A stretch of DNA of 64,000 bases, from positions 120,314-184,313 of the forward strand of contig JAKSIK010000001.1 in NCBI GenBank assembly GCA_024398835.1. The letters run 5' to 3'. A program made the translations under genes and the position numbers. The notes under the pieces are model-generated. The model was not told the DNA's origin. It saw only the letters and a list, made by a program, of their open reading frames with translations, and made no database searches. Of the stretch, positions 1-8,416 are shown in pieces (the first letter of the stretch is position 1; every line of letters begins with the position of its first letter). Origin of the DNA: Fibrobacter sp. (lineage in GTDB: Bacteria > Fibrobacterota > Fibrobacteria > Fibrobacterales > Fibrobacteraceae).

Positions 1-1662
1 ACCGTTGTTCTGGCTGATTCTGTACAGCTGGTTTGCACCGAAGGCGCAACTGGCGCTGAAAACTGCACTGAAGATGGCAAGTCCATCGATCACACCTATG
101 GCGAAGAAACCTCTCCGCTGCCGGGTGCTGTGATTGTGGATGTGACTACCGGTGCAGTTGACACAACATGGCATTTCCAGGGCTGGTTTGAAAATGAGGA
201 CGGCATTGAACCTAAGGTGACGAAGATTGATGCTGACGAAACAGATCCTGTAGTCATCTATCCGTTCTTCGAAAAGACTATTGAAGTCGTGATTGGCGAT
301 TCTACCACAATTCCTGTGGTCATCGACAACAACGACACGAAGGATAGCATCGAGGCTAAGGTGAAGGAAGCTGCTGAAAACAGCGAGCCTCCTATCAAGC
401 CGAATCCGGAAACCTACGTGAAGGAACCGTATGAATACACCTATAGTGGTGAATACGAATGCGAACTGAAGGAAGACAAGTACCTCTGCGAAGCAATCTT
501 CGATTCTACCGCCATCACCTACGATGTTGTCATCAATCTGCCGGATAGCATCAAGCTGGATTGCACGAACTCCAACGGTTGCACAGTTGACCCGAAGACT
601 GGCGACACCACCGTTGCACACAAGTATGGCGAGGAAACCATCCTGCCGACGGCCAACGTTGTTGACTCCAAGACGGGCAAGGTTGACTCCACTTGGGAAT
701 TCCAGGGCTGGTTCGATAACGAAGACGGCCGCGGCGATACCATCAAGACCATCGGCGCTGACGTCTACGGCGACACCACCATCTATCCGTTCTTCACGAA
801 GGAACTGGATGTCGAAATTGCCGACACCACCATTACAGTGGTTATCGACAACAACGATTCCAAAGATAGCGTGGACAACAAGGTGACAGACGCCATCCGT
901 GAGGCTGGCATTAAGGATCCTACAAAGCCTGCCGATTCCAAGTATTCTTATGAGTTCGAGAAGTATGAATACGATATGGAAACAGGCAAGGTGACGCCGG
1001 TATTCAAGCCCACAGGTCGCGAATACAAGATTGTTTACGTGATGCCTAAGGCCGCTCAACTGTCCAAGGAAATCAAGACTTACACTTATGGTGTCGGCAC
1101 CGTGCTTCCCACGGCAAGCATCAAGGGTGGCAAGGATTGGATGTTCATGGGCTGGTATGCAGACGAAGGCTTTATCGGTGAACGCACAAAGGAAATCACG
1201 AAGAAGGATGTTGGTAAGAAGGTTCTCTATCCGATGTTCCAGAAGGATTTGCGTTACATCACTCGTGACGAATCTGGTGTGATTTCTGTGCTCTACGATG
1301 AAGACGTGGTGAATGCCATCGAGAGAACGCTTGCTGGCGTACGTCCTGCAGATTATGATGAATCTGGCGTGGCCTACACCTTCAGCAAGTGGGTCGAAAA
1401 GAACGGCGTTTACACGGCTGAATATACCGAGAAGACCGGCATCAACCATCGCGCTATCGCAAACTTCCAGGTGATGGTCTCTGGCCGCACACTTGAAATC
1501 AGCGGTGCCAAGATGGGCGCAAAGATTGCCGTGTTCGATATGAGTGGCCGCATGGTTGCTCAGGGCATTGTTGAAAACGGCACCACACGTGTTGACCTTG
1601 CAAAGGCCGGCAGCTATGTGGTCCGCGTGAACAATCAGGTGAACCGCGTCAACGTGCGCTAA
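1..1662 (+). CDS. Secreted repeat protein with T9SS-like C-terminal tail (5' partial)
   Basis: The frame is open at the window edge, so only the C-terminal 553 residues are present. Two long repeats of roughly 150 residues share the motifs YGEET, FQGWF(E/D)NEDG, YPFF and VVIDNND, and a third, more diverged copy has FMGWYADEG and YPMF. This resembles the InlB B-repeat / Flg_new type of small beta domains found in surface proteins. The last ~65 residues (NFQVMVSGRTLEISGAK through GSYVVRVNNQV) have the shape of a type IX secretion C-terminal sorting domain: a beta strand, then VFDMSGRMV, then GSYVVRV. I infer a secreted or surface-anchored protein; the N-terminal domains that would define its substrate lie outside the window. 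A terminator hairpin follows. Confidence 0.7.
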   Translation, partial: TVVLADSVQLVCTEGATGAENCTEDGKSIDHTYGEETSPLPGAVIVDVTTGAVDTTWHFQGWFENEDGIEPKVTKIDADETDPVVIYPFFEKTIEVVIGDSTTIPVVIDNNDTKDSIEAKVKEAAENSEPPIKPNPETYVKEPYEYTYSGEYECELKEDKYLCEAIFDSTAITYDVVINLPDSIKLDCTNSNGCTVDPKTGDTTVAHKYGEETILPTANVVDSKTGKVDSTWEFQGWFDNEDGRGDTIKTIGADVYGDTTIYPFFTKELDVEIADTTITVVIDNNDSKDSVDNKVTDAIREAGIKDPTKPADSKYSYEFEKYEYDMETGKVTPVFKPTGREYKIVYVMPKAAQLSKEIKTYTYGVGTVLPTASIKGGKDWMFMGWYADEGFIGERTKEITKKDVGKKVLYPMFQKDLRYITRDESGVISVLYDEDVVNAIERTLAGVRPADYDESGVAYTFSKWVEKNGVYTAEYTEKTGINHRAIANFQVMVSGRTLEISGAKMGAKIAVFDMSGRMVAQGIVENGTTRVDLAKAGSYVVRVNNQVNRVNVR

Positions 1663-1697
1663 TCAGCGCCAGTCAACAAAGCGCGTTATTGAAATTT

Positions 1698-1734
1698 AAA
1701 GCTCGTGGGCAAAACGCCTGCGGGCTTTTCTATA
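1698..1734 (+). terminator. Rho-independent terminator after the secreted protein gene
   Basis: AAAGCTCGTGGGC and GCCTGCGGGCTTT form a 13-bp stem with three G-U pairs around an AAAAC loop, followed by TTTTC. It ends the first gene, which argues against the GTG at 1705 (inside the stem) as the azlC start. Confidence 0.75.
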
Positions 1735-1738
1735 TTTG
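1731..1738 (+). promoter_or_regulatory. TATATTTG -7-type promoter element before azlC
   Basis: TATATTTG matches the Bacteroidetes -7 consensus TAnnTTTG exactly. It directly follows the terminator stem and lies 5 nt before the GTG at 1744, so the leader would be extremely short. Promoter role is inferred from the motif and position only. Confidence 0.45.
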
Positions 1739-1743
1739 GCCCC

Positions 1744-2442
1744 GTGGTTTATTTGAAAGGCTTAAGAGATGGTCTCCCTATAGGAATCGGTTACTTCGCC
1801 GTCTCCTTCTCTTTTGGTATTGCAGGTTCCAAATTCCTCTCCTGGATTTGGGTGACGCTCATCTCCGCCACAAACATCACTTCTGCTGGTCAGTTCGCCG
1901 GGCTCCAAATCATGAATGATGCCGCGGGCACTCTTATCGAGATGGCCATCGCCACCTTCTTCATCAATCTTCGTTATTCCCTCATGGCCATTTCCCTTTC
2001 GCAAAAGGTGAAGCCTTCTTTCGGGATGGCCAAACGCCTCCTTCTTGCCATGGGCATCACGGATGAAATCTACGCCGTTTCCATGAGCCGCAAGGGTCGC
2101 ATTCGCCCGCTCTATTTCCTCGGCCTCTGTACGCTTCCCTACATCGGCTGGACAGGCGGCACCATGACCGGCGCCATCTGCGGCGAAATCCTCCCGGCCT
2201 TTGTGACCAATGCATTGGGCGTCGCTCTCTACGGCATGTTCATCGCTATCTTCGTGCCGCCCATGAAGGAACATCGTCCCACGCTCATCGCGGTCCTTAT
2301 TGCTGTGGCCCTCAGTTTTGCCTTCAAGTACGCACCGGTCTTGAATAAAGTTACCTTCGGCTTTGCCATCATCATCTGTTCTGTGGTGGCGTCACTCATT
2401 GCGGCCTACTTCTTCCCCGTGAAAGTGGAGGATGACGAATGA
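1744..2442 (+). CDS. azlC: AzlC family branched-chain amino acid exporter, large subunit
   Basis: Inner-membrane permease of the AzlC/YgaZ family, which with a small AzlD partner exports branched-chain amino acids and analogues. The N-terminal GLRDGLPIGIGY and following SFSFGIAG are typical of the family, and several hydrophobic helices follow to the end (232 residues, normal length). I place the start at GTG 1744; TTG 1753 is an alternative. A longer frame from 1705 would begin inside the terminator stem and is unlikely. The stop overlaps the azlD start (ATGA), so the two are translationally coupled. Confidence 0.85.
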   Translation: MVYLKGLRDGLPIGIGYFAVSFSFGIAGSKFLSWIWVTLISATNITSAGQFAGLQIMNDAAGTLIEMAIATFFINLRYSLMAISLSQKVKPSFGMAKRLLLAMGITDEIYAVSMSRKGRIRPLYFLGLCTLPYIGWTGGTMTGAICGEILPAFVTNALGVALYGMFIAIFVPPMKEHRPTLIAVLIAVALSFAFKYAPVLNKVTFGFAIIICSVVASLIAAYFFPVKVEDDE

Positions 2443-2759
2443 ACTTGAGAGACTATTTCTGCTTTTTATTGGTGATGACCGGCGTGACTTACGTGCTTCG
2501 CGCAGTGCCTTTTGTGCTCATGAAGAAGCAACTGCAAAGCCCATTCCTCAAATCTTTTTTGGCGTACATTCCCTACACGGTTTTGGCGGCCATGACGGTG
2601 CCCTCCATTTTCTATGCCACGGAATCCAGACTTTCGGGAATTCTCGCCCTCGTCACAACGGTGATTGCCGCCTGTTTTGGTGGCGGTCTCGTGATTGCGG
2701 CAATTGTCTCTTGCTGCACCGTGCTTTGCATCGATGGGTTCATTCCCATGCTCTTTTAA
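2439..2759 (+). CDS. azlD: AzlD family branched-chain amino acid exporter, small subunit
   Basis: A 106-residue integral membrane protein with about four hydrophobic helices, including YVLRAVPFVLMKK, SFLAYIPYTVLAAM and a C-terminal IVSCCTVLCIDGF segment. Length and the ATGA overlap with azlC fit the AzlD/YgaH small subunit, which pairs with AzlC to form the exporter. It is followed after 17 bp by an ATPase gene that is not an obvious functional partner, since AzlCD does not use ATP. Confidence 0.85.
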   Translation: MNLRDYFCFLLVMTGVTYVLRAVPFVLMKKQLQSPFLKSFLAYIPYTVLAAMTVPSIFYATESRLSGILALVTTVIAACFGGGLVIAAIVSCCTVLCIDGFIPMLF

Positions 2760-2776
2760 TTTGCTAAGGTTTGATT

Positions 2777-4198
2777 ATGAATTTCGGTCGTTTTGAGGCT
2801 TTGATTGAAAAGTTCCCTCAGGTCCAGATTTTTAGTGCGGAAGGGGAGGACCTGGACAGGGTCATATCCCATTTTCTAGTCCAGCGTGAAAATGTCTCCA
2901 CCATGAGCGAAGCCATGCAGCGGAAAATCCAGCAGGCGCTGGCTCCCTTCTGGCAACAGCGATTCATCAGCCTGCACGATGCCGAAGCCCCGCTGGTGCG
3001 GAATCTCCTTTTGAACAAGAAGTTCTTCCTCCAGACGGACCGCTATGTGGACGACGTGCCCTTCCCGCAGACCAATCCCGATAAACTGGAGGAAGCCCTC
3101 CGCATCGCGGATTTGAGCGAAGGCATTCTGGACCGGAAACTGCTGAGCCTCTCCAACGGCGAACTCCGCCGCGTTCTTCTCGCGAGACTCTGGATGGAAA
3201 CGCCTGAATGGATTTACTTCAACGATTTGTTTGGCGGCCTTGATCCGGAATACCGCAATCATCTGGCCAACTGCGTGCTGGACCTCACGAAAAAATCCAG
3301 CGTGAACATCGTGGTGCGCCTCGCCCGCGAAGACGAACTCATTCCGGAAATCCCCGCATTCGTCTACGCCAACAAAACCTTCTCCACCTACGAAGGCGCT
3401 CTCCCCGCAACCACCGCCAAACCCAAATTCACCAAGGCAGAGCTGAAGGATTACGAAATCGTGCCTTTGAAAGGTGCCCGCGAAGTAACATCTTGCGATA
3501 AAACTGCCCGCGACGCTTCTGCAGAAATCCTCTTTGACCTCAAAAACGTGAATGTTCGTTTCGGCGACACCGACGTCCTCAAAAATCTCAGCTGGACCGT
3601 GCGCAAGGGCGAACATTGGGCGGTCATGGGGGAGAATGGTGCCGGCAAAAGCACGCTTCTCGGGCTTCTCACTGCCGACCATCCGCAAATCTACGGCAAC
3701 GACATCACCCTCTTGGGCGAACGTCCGGGTCATGGCCTCAATGTGTGGGACCATAAGGCAAAATTGGGATTCTTCTCTCCGGAACTAGCCCTCCAGTACC
3801 GCGAAGATTTGGACCTCTGCGAGGTCCTCTGCACGGGCTTCACTACGGGCCTCTGCAAGGCGGAAAACACCACTTGGGAAGAGAAAGCCAAGGCGCGGGA
3901 ATGGCTCCGCTATCTCGGTTTTGACGACCCGGCGGCGCGGTTCCGCAAACTTTCTCCCATCGACAAACGCCTCATCCTTATGGCCCGCGCCGCCATCCGC
4001 CCGCCAAAAGTGCTTCTGCTGGATGAGCCCACCCAGGGACTCAAAGGTGAATATCGGGAAAAGATTTTCCACCTGCTGGAACTCTTGGCCGGCGAAACAA
4101 CTATTATTCTCGTGAGCCACTACGAAGAGGAATGGCCCCCTTGTATGACCCATCTTCTTCGCATGCCCAAGTTCTCTTTAACTTCGAGTGAGGCCTGA
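2777..4198 (+). CDS. ModF-like protein with two ABC ATPase domains, one degenerate
   Basis: A soluble tandem ABC ATPase of 473 residues, related to ModF/PhrA. The second half is a full nucleotide-binding domain: Walker A GENGAGKST at about 285-293, Walker B VLLLDEP near 412-418, and the SPELALQYR region seen in ModF proteins. Its signature is degenerate (LSPID, 392-396). The first half lacks a Walker A and has a poor Walker B (WIYFNDLF) but keeps a good signature, LSNGE, at 125-129. In a head-to-tail pair this would leave one composite ATP site. ATG 2777 is preferred over TTG 2771. The stop overlaps crcB (ATGA). No permease gene is adjacent; ModF proteins do not need one. The exact role is not known. 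Confidence 0.75.
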   Translation: MNFGRFEALIEKFPQVQIFSAEGEDLDRVISHFLVQRENVSTMSEAMQRKIQQALAPFWQQRFISLHDAEAPLVRNLLLNKKFFLQTDRYVDDVPFPQTNPDKLEEALRIADLSEGILDRKLLSLSNGELRRVLLARLWMETPEWIYFNDLFGGLDPEYRNHLANCVLDLTKKSSVNIVVRLAREDELIPEIPAFVYANKTFSTYEGALPATTAKPKFTKAELKDYEIVPLKGAREVTSCDKTARDASAEILFDLKNVNVRFGDTDVLKNLSWTVRKGEHWAVMGENGAGKSTLLGLLTADHPQIYGNDITLLGERPGHGLNVWDHKAKLGFFSPELALQYREDLDLCEVLCTGFTTGLCKAENTTWEEKAKAREWLRYLGFDDPAARFRKLSPIDKRLILMARAAIRPPKVLLLDEPTQGLKGEYREKIFHLLELLAGETTIILVSHYEEEWPPCMTHLLRMPKFSLTSSEA

Positions 4199-4569
4199 TG
4201 AGTGTCTTGTTTGTTGCGTTAGGCGGTGCGGTGGGTAGCCTTCTTCGCTACCTTCTTTCCCTCGTGATTCCAAAGGCGGCGGGTTTTCCGTGGCCTACGC
4301 TCGTTGCAAATGTTTGCGGCTGCCTTCTCATTGGAATTTTCTCCGGCCTCTTTATGAAGTGCGGCGGACTTTCTCCGAATCTGAAGCTCTTCTTGATTAC
4401 GGGATTTTGCGGCGGCTTCACCACCTTTAGCACTTTTGCAAATGAGAACATCGCGCTCCTTCAGAGTGGCAAGGTGGGAATGTTTGTGGTTTATGCGCTG
4501 GCCAGTTTTGTAGTGGGCCTTGCTGCCTGTGCTGCCGGCTTATATTTGGTGCGTCCTACGGCGGTGTAA
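4198..4569 (+). CDS. crcB: Fluoride channel CrcB/Fluc
   Basis: A 123-residue four-helix membrane protein of the CrcB/Fluc family, which forms dual-topology dimers that export fluoride. Diagnostic segments are GGAVGSLLRY near the N terminus, NVCGCLLIG in the second helix, and GFCGGFTTFSTF with the TFSTF motif that lines the fluoride pore. It overlaps the ATPase gene upstream by one stop/start ATGA, so it is probably expressed from the azlC promoter. No fluoride riboswitch was seen near it. Its convergent neighbour starts only 11 bp past the stop. Confidence 0.92.
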   Translation: MSVLFVALGGAVGSLLRYLLSLVIPKAAGFPWPTLVANVCGCLLIGIFSGLFMKCGGLSPNLKLFLITGFCGGFTTFSTFANENIALLQSGKVGMFVVYALASFVVGLAACAAGLYLVRPTAV

Positions 4570-4580
4570 ACGCTAAGCAT

Positions 4581-5867
4581 CTATAGATTGTTATCTATCC
4601 ATTGGTATCGCTGCTTTGCCCAGGATTTCAAGGAATCTACAGCTTCGTCGTATGTACTATAGCTTTCTTTGTATGACCAAAATTCGTCGTTACCTAGAGT
4701 AGACCATTTCCTTTGTTCGTTTTTTTCTGGTGCACGCAGTACATTTGCTATGGAATCTAATTGCTCGATTTCGTTGTAGAATACATTTTTATTGTTTTGC
4801 CAGTATTTTTTTGCTCCTTCCCAAATTTTTTTGTCACTAAATAATCGCCAGTACATGTTGGCATTTTTTATAAACCACTCGCTTGGATTTTTTTTAGGCT
4901 GTCCCTCAATACTTGACCCAAATGTTAAGTCAAAATCCCAAACAGGAGTCATTTTTATAGGGTTGTTCATTTGCCATGTCATATATGTACTTCTATTGAA
5001 TCTTCCGTCTGCATTTTTTGAAAATTCAGTAAGCCAATAATAGCGGTAAAAGCAGTCTGTATCAATCCATTTTGAAAAAGGCTCTTTTTCGGAAAATTCA
5101 CTATGATAGATAATAGCCTCAAGAGAATCTAAATGTTGTAAAAGTATGTTGTTTATAGAGTCGATGTTTTCTTTGGGATGCTTTATTTCAAATTGGTTCC
5201 CTTCTTTTGTTATAATGTGAGGCTTTTGCTTTTTGACATGTGTTGTTTTTTCAAAAAAGAAGGCTGAATCCTCAGAAATATCTATTCGATTCTTTGAAAT
5301 TTTAAGTGTCTCACAAAAACCATAAATACCCATGTAGACTCGGTTTAAGTAAACTTCTACAAAATGTATTCTGGGTGAATAATCGCTGCCTAAGGCGCTG
5401 TCAAGTTTAGTGATGAAATAATTTCTAATCAAGGTTTTGTCGGCAAAATAAGAAATCAAGGCCCACTTTTTATCCTTGGGCATATGAAAGAATTTTTCTT
5501 TTTCGGGGAAGGAAAGCTTGAGACTATATTTGGGCATTGCGTGGAAACTAGAGTTTCCTCTTCCTCGAATGGTTAAATTGTATACTCGACTTTCAGGCTT
5601 CTTTTCTCCCCATATTTGCATTTTTGCAGGAATCTCGGTTTCCTTGTTTCGAATCTCTTTGAAATTTTCGGTTTCAATAACCACTCGAGGAATTCCTGCA
5701 TAGGGATATTCGGAATCATCTATGGGGAGGTATTGAATTTCTGATCCATTTTCTAGCGTTGCTGAAAGTGAGTCTCCATCGTTTTCGCTCCATACACAGG
5801 ATTCAAATAAAAAGCACGATAGGAGAGAAATGATGATGGGAAAAAGATGAATGTTGTAAAATCTCAT
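4581..5867 (-). CDS. CotH kinase family lipoprotein
   Basis: 428 residues with a lipoprotein signal (LFESC, Cys24) and a CotH-type domain, related to the spore-coat protein kinase CotH. Visible hallmarks are RGRGNSSFHAMPKYSLKL, DKTLIRNYF, YLNRVYMGIYGFCETLKI and the late metal-binding motif TPVWDFDLTFGS. In Bacillus, CotH phosphorylates coat proteins; in fibre-degrading bacteria many CotH proteins are cell-surface or cellulosome-associated. As a lipoprotein this copy should sit in the envelope, and its substrate is unknown. The gene is clearly more A+T-rich than azlC-crcB and mrp on either side, which could mean later acquisition. It is monocistronic, convergent with crcB and divergent from mrp. 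Confidence 0.85.
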   Translation of the reverse strand: MRFYNIHLFPIIISLLSCFLFESCVWSENDGDSLSATLENGSEIQYLPIDDSEYPYAGIPRVVIETENFKEIRNKETEIPAKMQIWGEKKPESRVYNLTIRGRGNSSFHAMPKYSLKLSFPEKEKFFHMPKDKKWALISYFADKTLIRNYFITKLDSALGSDYSPRIHFVEVYLNRVYMGIYGFCETLKISKNRIDISEDSAFFFEKTTHVKKQKPHIITKEGNQFEIKHPKENIDSINNILLQHLDSLEAIIYHSEFSEKEPFSKWIDTDCFYRYYWLTEFSKNADGRFNRSTYMTWQMNNPIKMTPVWDFDLTFGSSIEGQPKKNPSEWFIKNANMYWRLFSDKKIWEGAKKYWQNNKNVFYNEIEQLDSIANVLRAPEKNEQRKWSTLGNDEFWSYKESYSTYDEAVDSLKSWAKQRYQWIDNNL

Positions 5868-6109
5868 ACTCTTTAGCTGAATTCTAAGTTGACAAAATGT
5901 AGTTAAAATTTAGTGGGAAGAGAGCAAAAGTGATTATTTATAAAAAGGAGAATGCACGACCATAGCTTTCCCTTCTTGCGGACTTCTTTTGTGGGGTTGT
6001 TTCTTCTATGAGGTTGCCATGGGGGAGCGCTGACAATAGTTATATTAGATTTTGCATTTAAAGTGAATGGAATTTTATACATTTATGTTGGCATAAGGTT
6101 TAGGTAATT
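5868..6109. other. Divergent intergenic region between the cotH-like gene and mrp
   Basis: 242 bp of A+T-rich sequence separating two divergent genes. It should hold both promoters. TATATTAGATTTTG near 6041 and TATACATTTATG near 6075 are possible promoter parts for mrp, but neither is clear. No RNA gene, repeat or hairpin was recognised. Confidence 0.4.
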
Positions 6110-7231
6110 ATGCAATTGAATGAAGAAAATATTTTGCGTGCCCTGCAGGCGGTTCAAGACCCGGATCTCCACAAGAACATTGTGGAACTTGGTTTTGTGC
6201 AGAACCTGAAAATCGAAGATACTCATGTGTCTTTCGATTTGAAACTCACGACCCCTGCATGCCCCATTCGCGACAAGTTCAAGGACCAATGCATCGCTAT
6301 CGTGAAGAGCCTGGGCGCAACTCAGGTGGATGTGACGCTTACATCCAGCCAGGGCCGCGTAGGTGACGCTCCTGCTGCAGAAGCGCAGCCCAACTTCTTG
6401 AGCGAAGTCTCCCACATTGTGGGTGTGGCCAGCGGTAAGGGCGGTGTAGGCAAGTCTACGGTCACTGCAAATCTCGCAATGGCCTTGAGTCTCTCTGGCG
6501 CCCGCGTTGGTATTCTGGATGCAGATATTTATGGCCCCAGCATGGGCCTCATGTTTGGCATTGACAGAGATCCTGAAGTTTTTGAAGACAACTCCATCGC
6601 TCCTGTAGAAGCCAAGGGCGGTGTGAGCATCGTCAGCATGTGCATGTTTGCGGGCTCCGAGAAGGCCACCATCTGGCGCGGCCCTATGGCAAGTCAGATG
6701 ATACAGCACTTCCTCAATCGCGTGCGCTGGGGAAAGCTGGACTACCTTCTGGTGGACTTCCCTCCAGGAACGGGCGATATTCAGCTGACGCTCACCCAGA
6801 ACTGCCCTATGGCGGGCGCTGTGGTGGTCACTACACCGCAAGAGGTTGCCTTGGCAGATTGCCGCAAGGGCCTTGCCATGTTTGATGCGGTAAGCGTCCC
6901 TGTCATTGGCATTGTGGAGAACATGAGTTACTTTGTCTGTGATGAGTGCGGCAAGGCCCATCACATCTTCCGTGAAGGTGGCGGTAAACGCATTGCTGAT
7001 AGTCTTGGCGTTCCTCTCATTGCAAAAGTTCCTTTGGAACCGGCTGTGGCAGATTGTGGAGACTTGGGGACGCCGGCAGTACTTCGCTATCCCAACTCGG
7101 AATCGGCAAAGGCCTTTATGCAGGCCGCTGACGAAATGGTCCGCACCCTCAGTGTTTTTGCAAAAGAGGGCGATGGCGTCTTGAAAAACTTCAATTTCGA
7201 TTTCTCGGAATTGCCGGTGGAGGTGGTATGA
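6110..7231 (+). CDS. apbC: Mrp/ApbC family iron-sulfur cluster carrier ATPase
   Basis: A 373-residue P-loop ATPase of the Mrp/NBP35 family, which binds and transfers [4Fe-4S] clusters to apoproteins in the cytosol. Residues ~5-80 are a MIP18/DUF59 domain (NILRALQAVQDPDL). The deviant Walker A GKGGVGKST starts at residue 109, and the paired CDEC (Cys277, Cys280), which bridges the cluster across the dimer, is intact. It overlaps the DUF971 gene downstream (ATGA), a pairing common for these families. The expected clients here include the radical SAM proteins NrdG and the TIGR03960-type enzyme, an inference from biochemistry and not from position. Confidence 0.93.
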   Translation: MQLNEENILRALQAVQDPDLHKNIVELGFVQNLKIEDTHVSFDLKLTTPACPIRDKFKDQCIAIVKSLGATQVDVTLTSSQGRVGDAPAAEAQPNFLSEVSHIVGVASGKGGVGKSTVTANLAMALSLSGARVGILDADIYGPSMGLMFGIDRDPEVFEDNSIAPVEAKGGVSIVSMCMFAGSEKATIWRGPMASQMIQHFLNRVRWGKLDYLLVDFPPGTGDIQLTLTQNCPMAGAVVVTTPQEVALADCRKGLAMFDAVSVPVIGIVENMSYFVCDECGKAHHIFREGGGKRIADSLGVPLIAKVPLEPAVADCGDLGTPAVLRYPNSESAKAFMQAADEMVRTLSVFAKEGDGVLKNFNFDFSELPVEVV

Positions 7232-7524
7232 TCCAGCCGAAGAAAGTATTTCGAACAACCGATGGCCGTGTGGGCTTTGATTGGAACGATGGCACCCGCA
7301 GTATCTACACCATTCGCGCTCTCCGCTGTGCCTGCCCTTGCGCTCTATGTGTGGATGAACAGACCGGGAAAAAACTGCTTGACGATTCCACGGTTTCTGA
7401 CGATATAAAGTTGGAACGGGTACAATCCATCGGTCGCTATGCGGTTGGATTGTCATTCAGCGATGGGCACCGTTCGGGAATTTACCCCTACGAAAAACTG
7501 AAGGAATTGACGGGAACGGTATAA
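7228..7524 (+). CDS. DUF971 domain protein
   Basis: A 98-residue protein made of one DUF971 domain (the gamma-butyrobetaine hydroxylase N-terminal-like fold). The clearest parts are FDWNDGTRSIYTIRALRCACPCALCVDE and the C-terminal YAVGLSFSDGHRSGIYPYEKL. The fold often carries a metal ligand set, and here CACPCALC offers four Cys. It starts inside the mrp stop (ATGA overlap), and DUF971 is frequently next to or fused with Mrp, so a role in Fe-S handling is likely but unproven. Confidence 0.85.
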   Translation: MIQPKKVFRTTDGRVGFDWNDGTRSIYTIRALRCACPCALCVDEQTGKKLLDDSTVSDDIKLERVQSIGRYAVGLSFSDGHRSGIYPYEKLKELTGTV

Positions 7525-7529
7525 AAAGC

Positions 7530-7537
7530 CATATTTG
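7530..7537 (+). promoter_or_regulatory. CATATTTG promoter-like element before rpoD
   Basis: One mismatch from TAnnTTTG, located 19 nt before the rpoD ATG and just after the DUF971 stop. It may give rpoD its own promoter inside the operon. Confidence 0.35.
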
Positions 7538-7556
7538 GGCAAAATGGGCATCTTGT

Positions 7557-8405
7557 ATGAGTGATTTCAACGAAGCTCTATACTTTCGGGACTTGAATCG
7601 TTTCCCCACGCTGTCTCCTCAAGAGGAGTCCGCGCTTTTGACGATTATCCGGAAGGGAGATACGGAAGAAATCCGCAATTCTGCCCTTCAGCGCCTCATT
7701 CGCGGAAACCTCCGCTTTGTGGTGAGCGTTGCCCGCAAGTATCAGGGCCGAGGCCTTTCCCTTCTGGACCTTATCAATGAGGGCAATTTAGGGCTTTTCA
7801 AGGCTGCCAAGCGCTTTGATATGGAGAAGGACGTGAAGTTCATCTCCTACGCCGTATGGTGGATTCGCCAATCCATTCAGAAGGCTCTTTTTGAACAAGT
7901 GGGCTCCGTCCGCATTCCGCCCAACAAACTGGCTCTGGTGAACCGCTTCAAGCGGCAGCTTATGCTGAATGGTGGCGATTACGACAAGACCATTTCCATG
8001 AGTGAATTTGCTCCTTTCGAAAAGGACATCGTGGAAGTGATGGAAAAGATTGTGGACATCTCTCTGGACGCTCCCATTGGCGATGATGTGGGCGGTAGCA
8101 GCGCTGATTCCGTAAGTACGTTGATGGATGTGCTGGGAACTGATGGCCGTCAGAACGATGATCTGGAGAAGGAGGAGCGGAAGAAGCTGATTCAAGAGAC
8201 GCTTGCCTCCCTTCCGCGCCGTGAGGAAGAAATCCTCCGTATGTTCTATGGTCTGGATACTTCCGAGGATACCACGCTCAATGACATCGGTGAGGAATTG
8301 CGTTTGAGTCGTGAACGCGTTCGTCAAATCAAGAACAAAACCCTCCGTCGTCTACAAAAGAGCAAGGAACACAAAGATAAACTTGCCGACTTCCTGGAAT
8401 TGTAG
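7557..8405 (+). CDS. rpoD: Group 1-type RNA polymerase sigma factor without region 1.1
   Basis: 282 residues. Region 1.2 is near the start (YFRDLNRFPTLSPQEE), region 2 contains GNLRFVVSVARKYQGRGLSLLDLINEGN and YAVWWIRQSIQKAL, and region 4.2 ends the protein (DIGEELRLSRERVRQIKNK). The acidic region 1.1 and the long non-conserved insert of proteobacterial RpoD are missing. The short form matches the primary sigma factor of Bacteroidetes, which reads -33/-7 promoters with the TAnnTTTG element; TATATTTG-like motifs are present before several genes in this window. It could be a group 2 paralogue, but nothing in the sequence suggests so. Confidence 0.85.
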   Translation: MSDFNEALYFRDLNRFPTLSPQEESALLTIIRKGDTEEIRNSALQRLIRGNLRFVVSVARKYQGRGLSLLDLINEGNLGLFKAAKRFDMEKDVKFISYAVWWIRQSIQKALFEQVGSVRIPPNKLALVNRFKRQLMLNGGDYDKTISMSEFAPFEKDIVEVMEKIVDISLDAPIGDDVGGSSADSVSTLMDVLGTDGRQNDDLEKEERKKLIQETLASLPRREEEILRMFYGLDTSEDTTLNDIGEELRLSRERVRQIKNKTLRRLQKSKEHKDKLADFLEL

Positions 8406-8416
8406 GGGAGGTTGCG

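Noticed and set aside
4150..4200. Fluoride riboswitch before crcB
   Set aside because: crcB starts inside the stop of the upstream gene, and no crcB-motif pseudoknot was recognised there or before azlC.
6083..7456. A 457-codon open frame antisense to mrp and the DUF971 gene
   Set aside because: Its product is His/Cys/Arg-rich without any domain, while the opposite strand encodes clear Mrp and DUF971 proteins. It is a codon-bias shadow.
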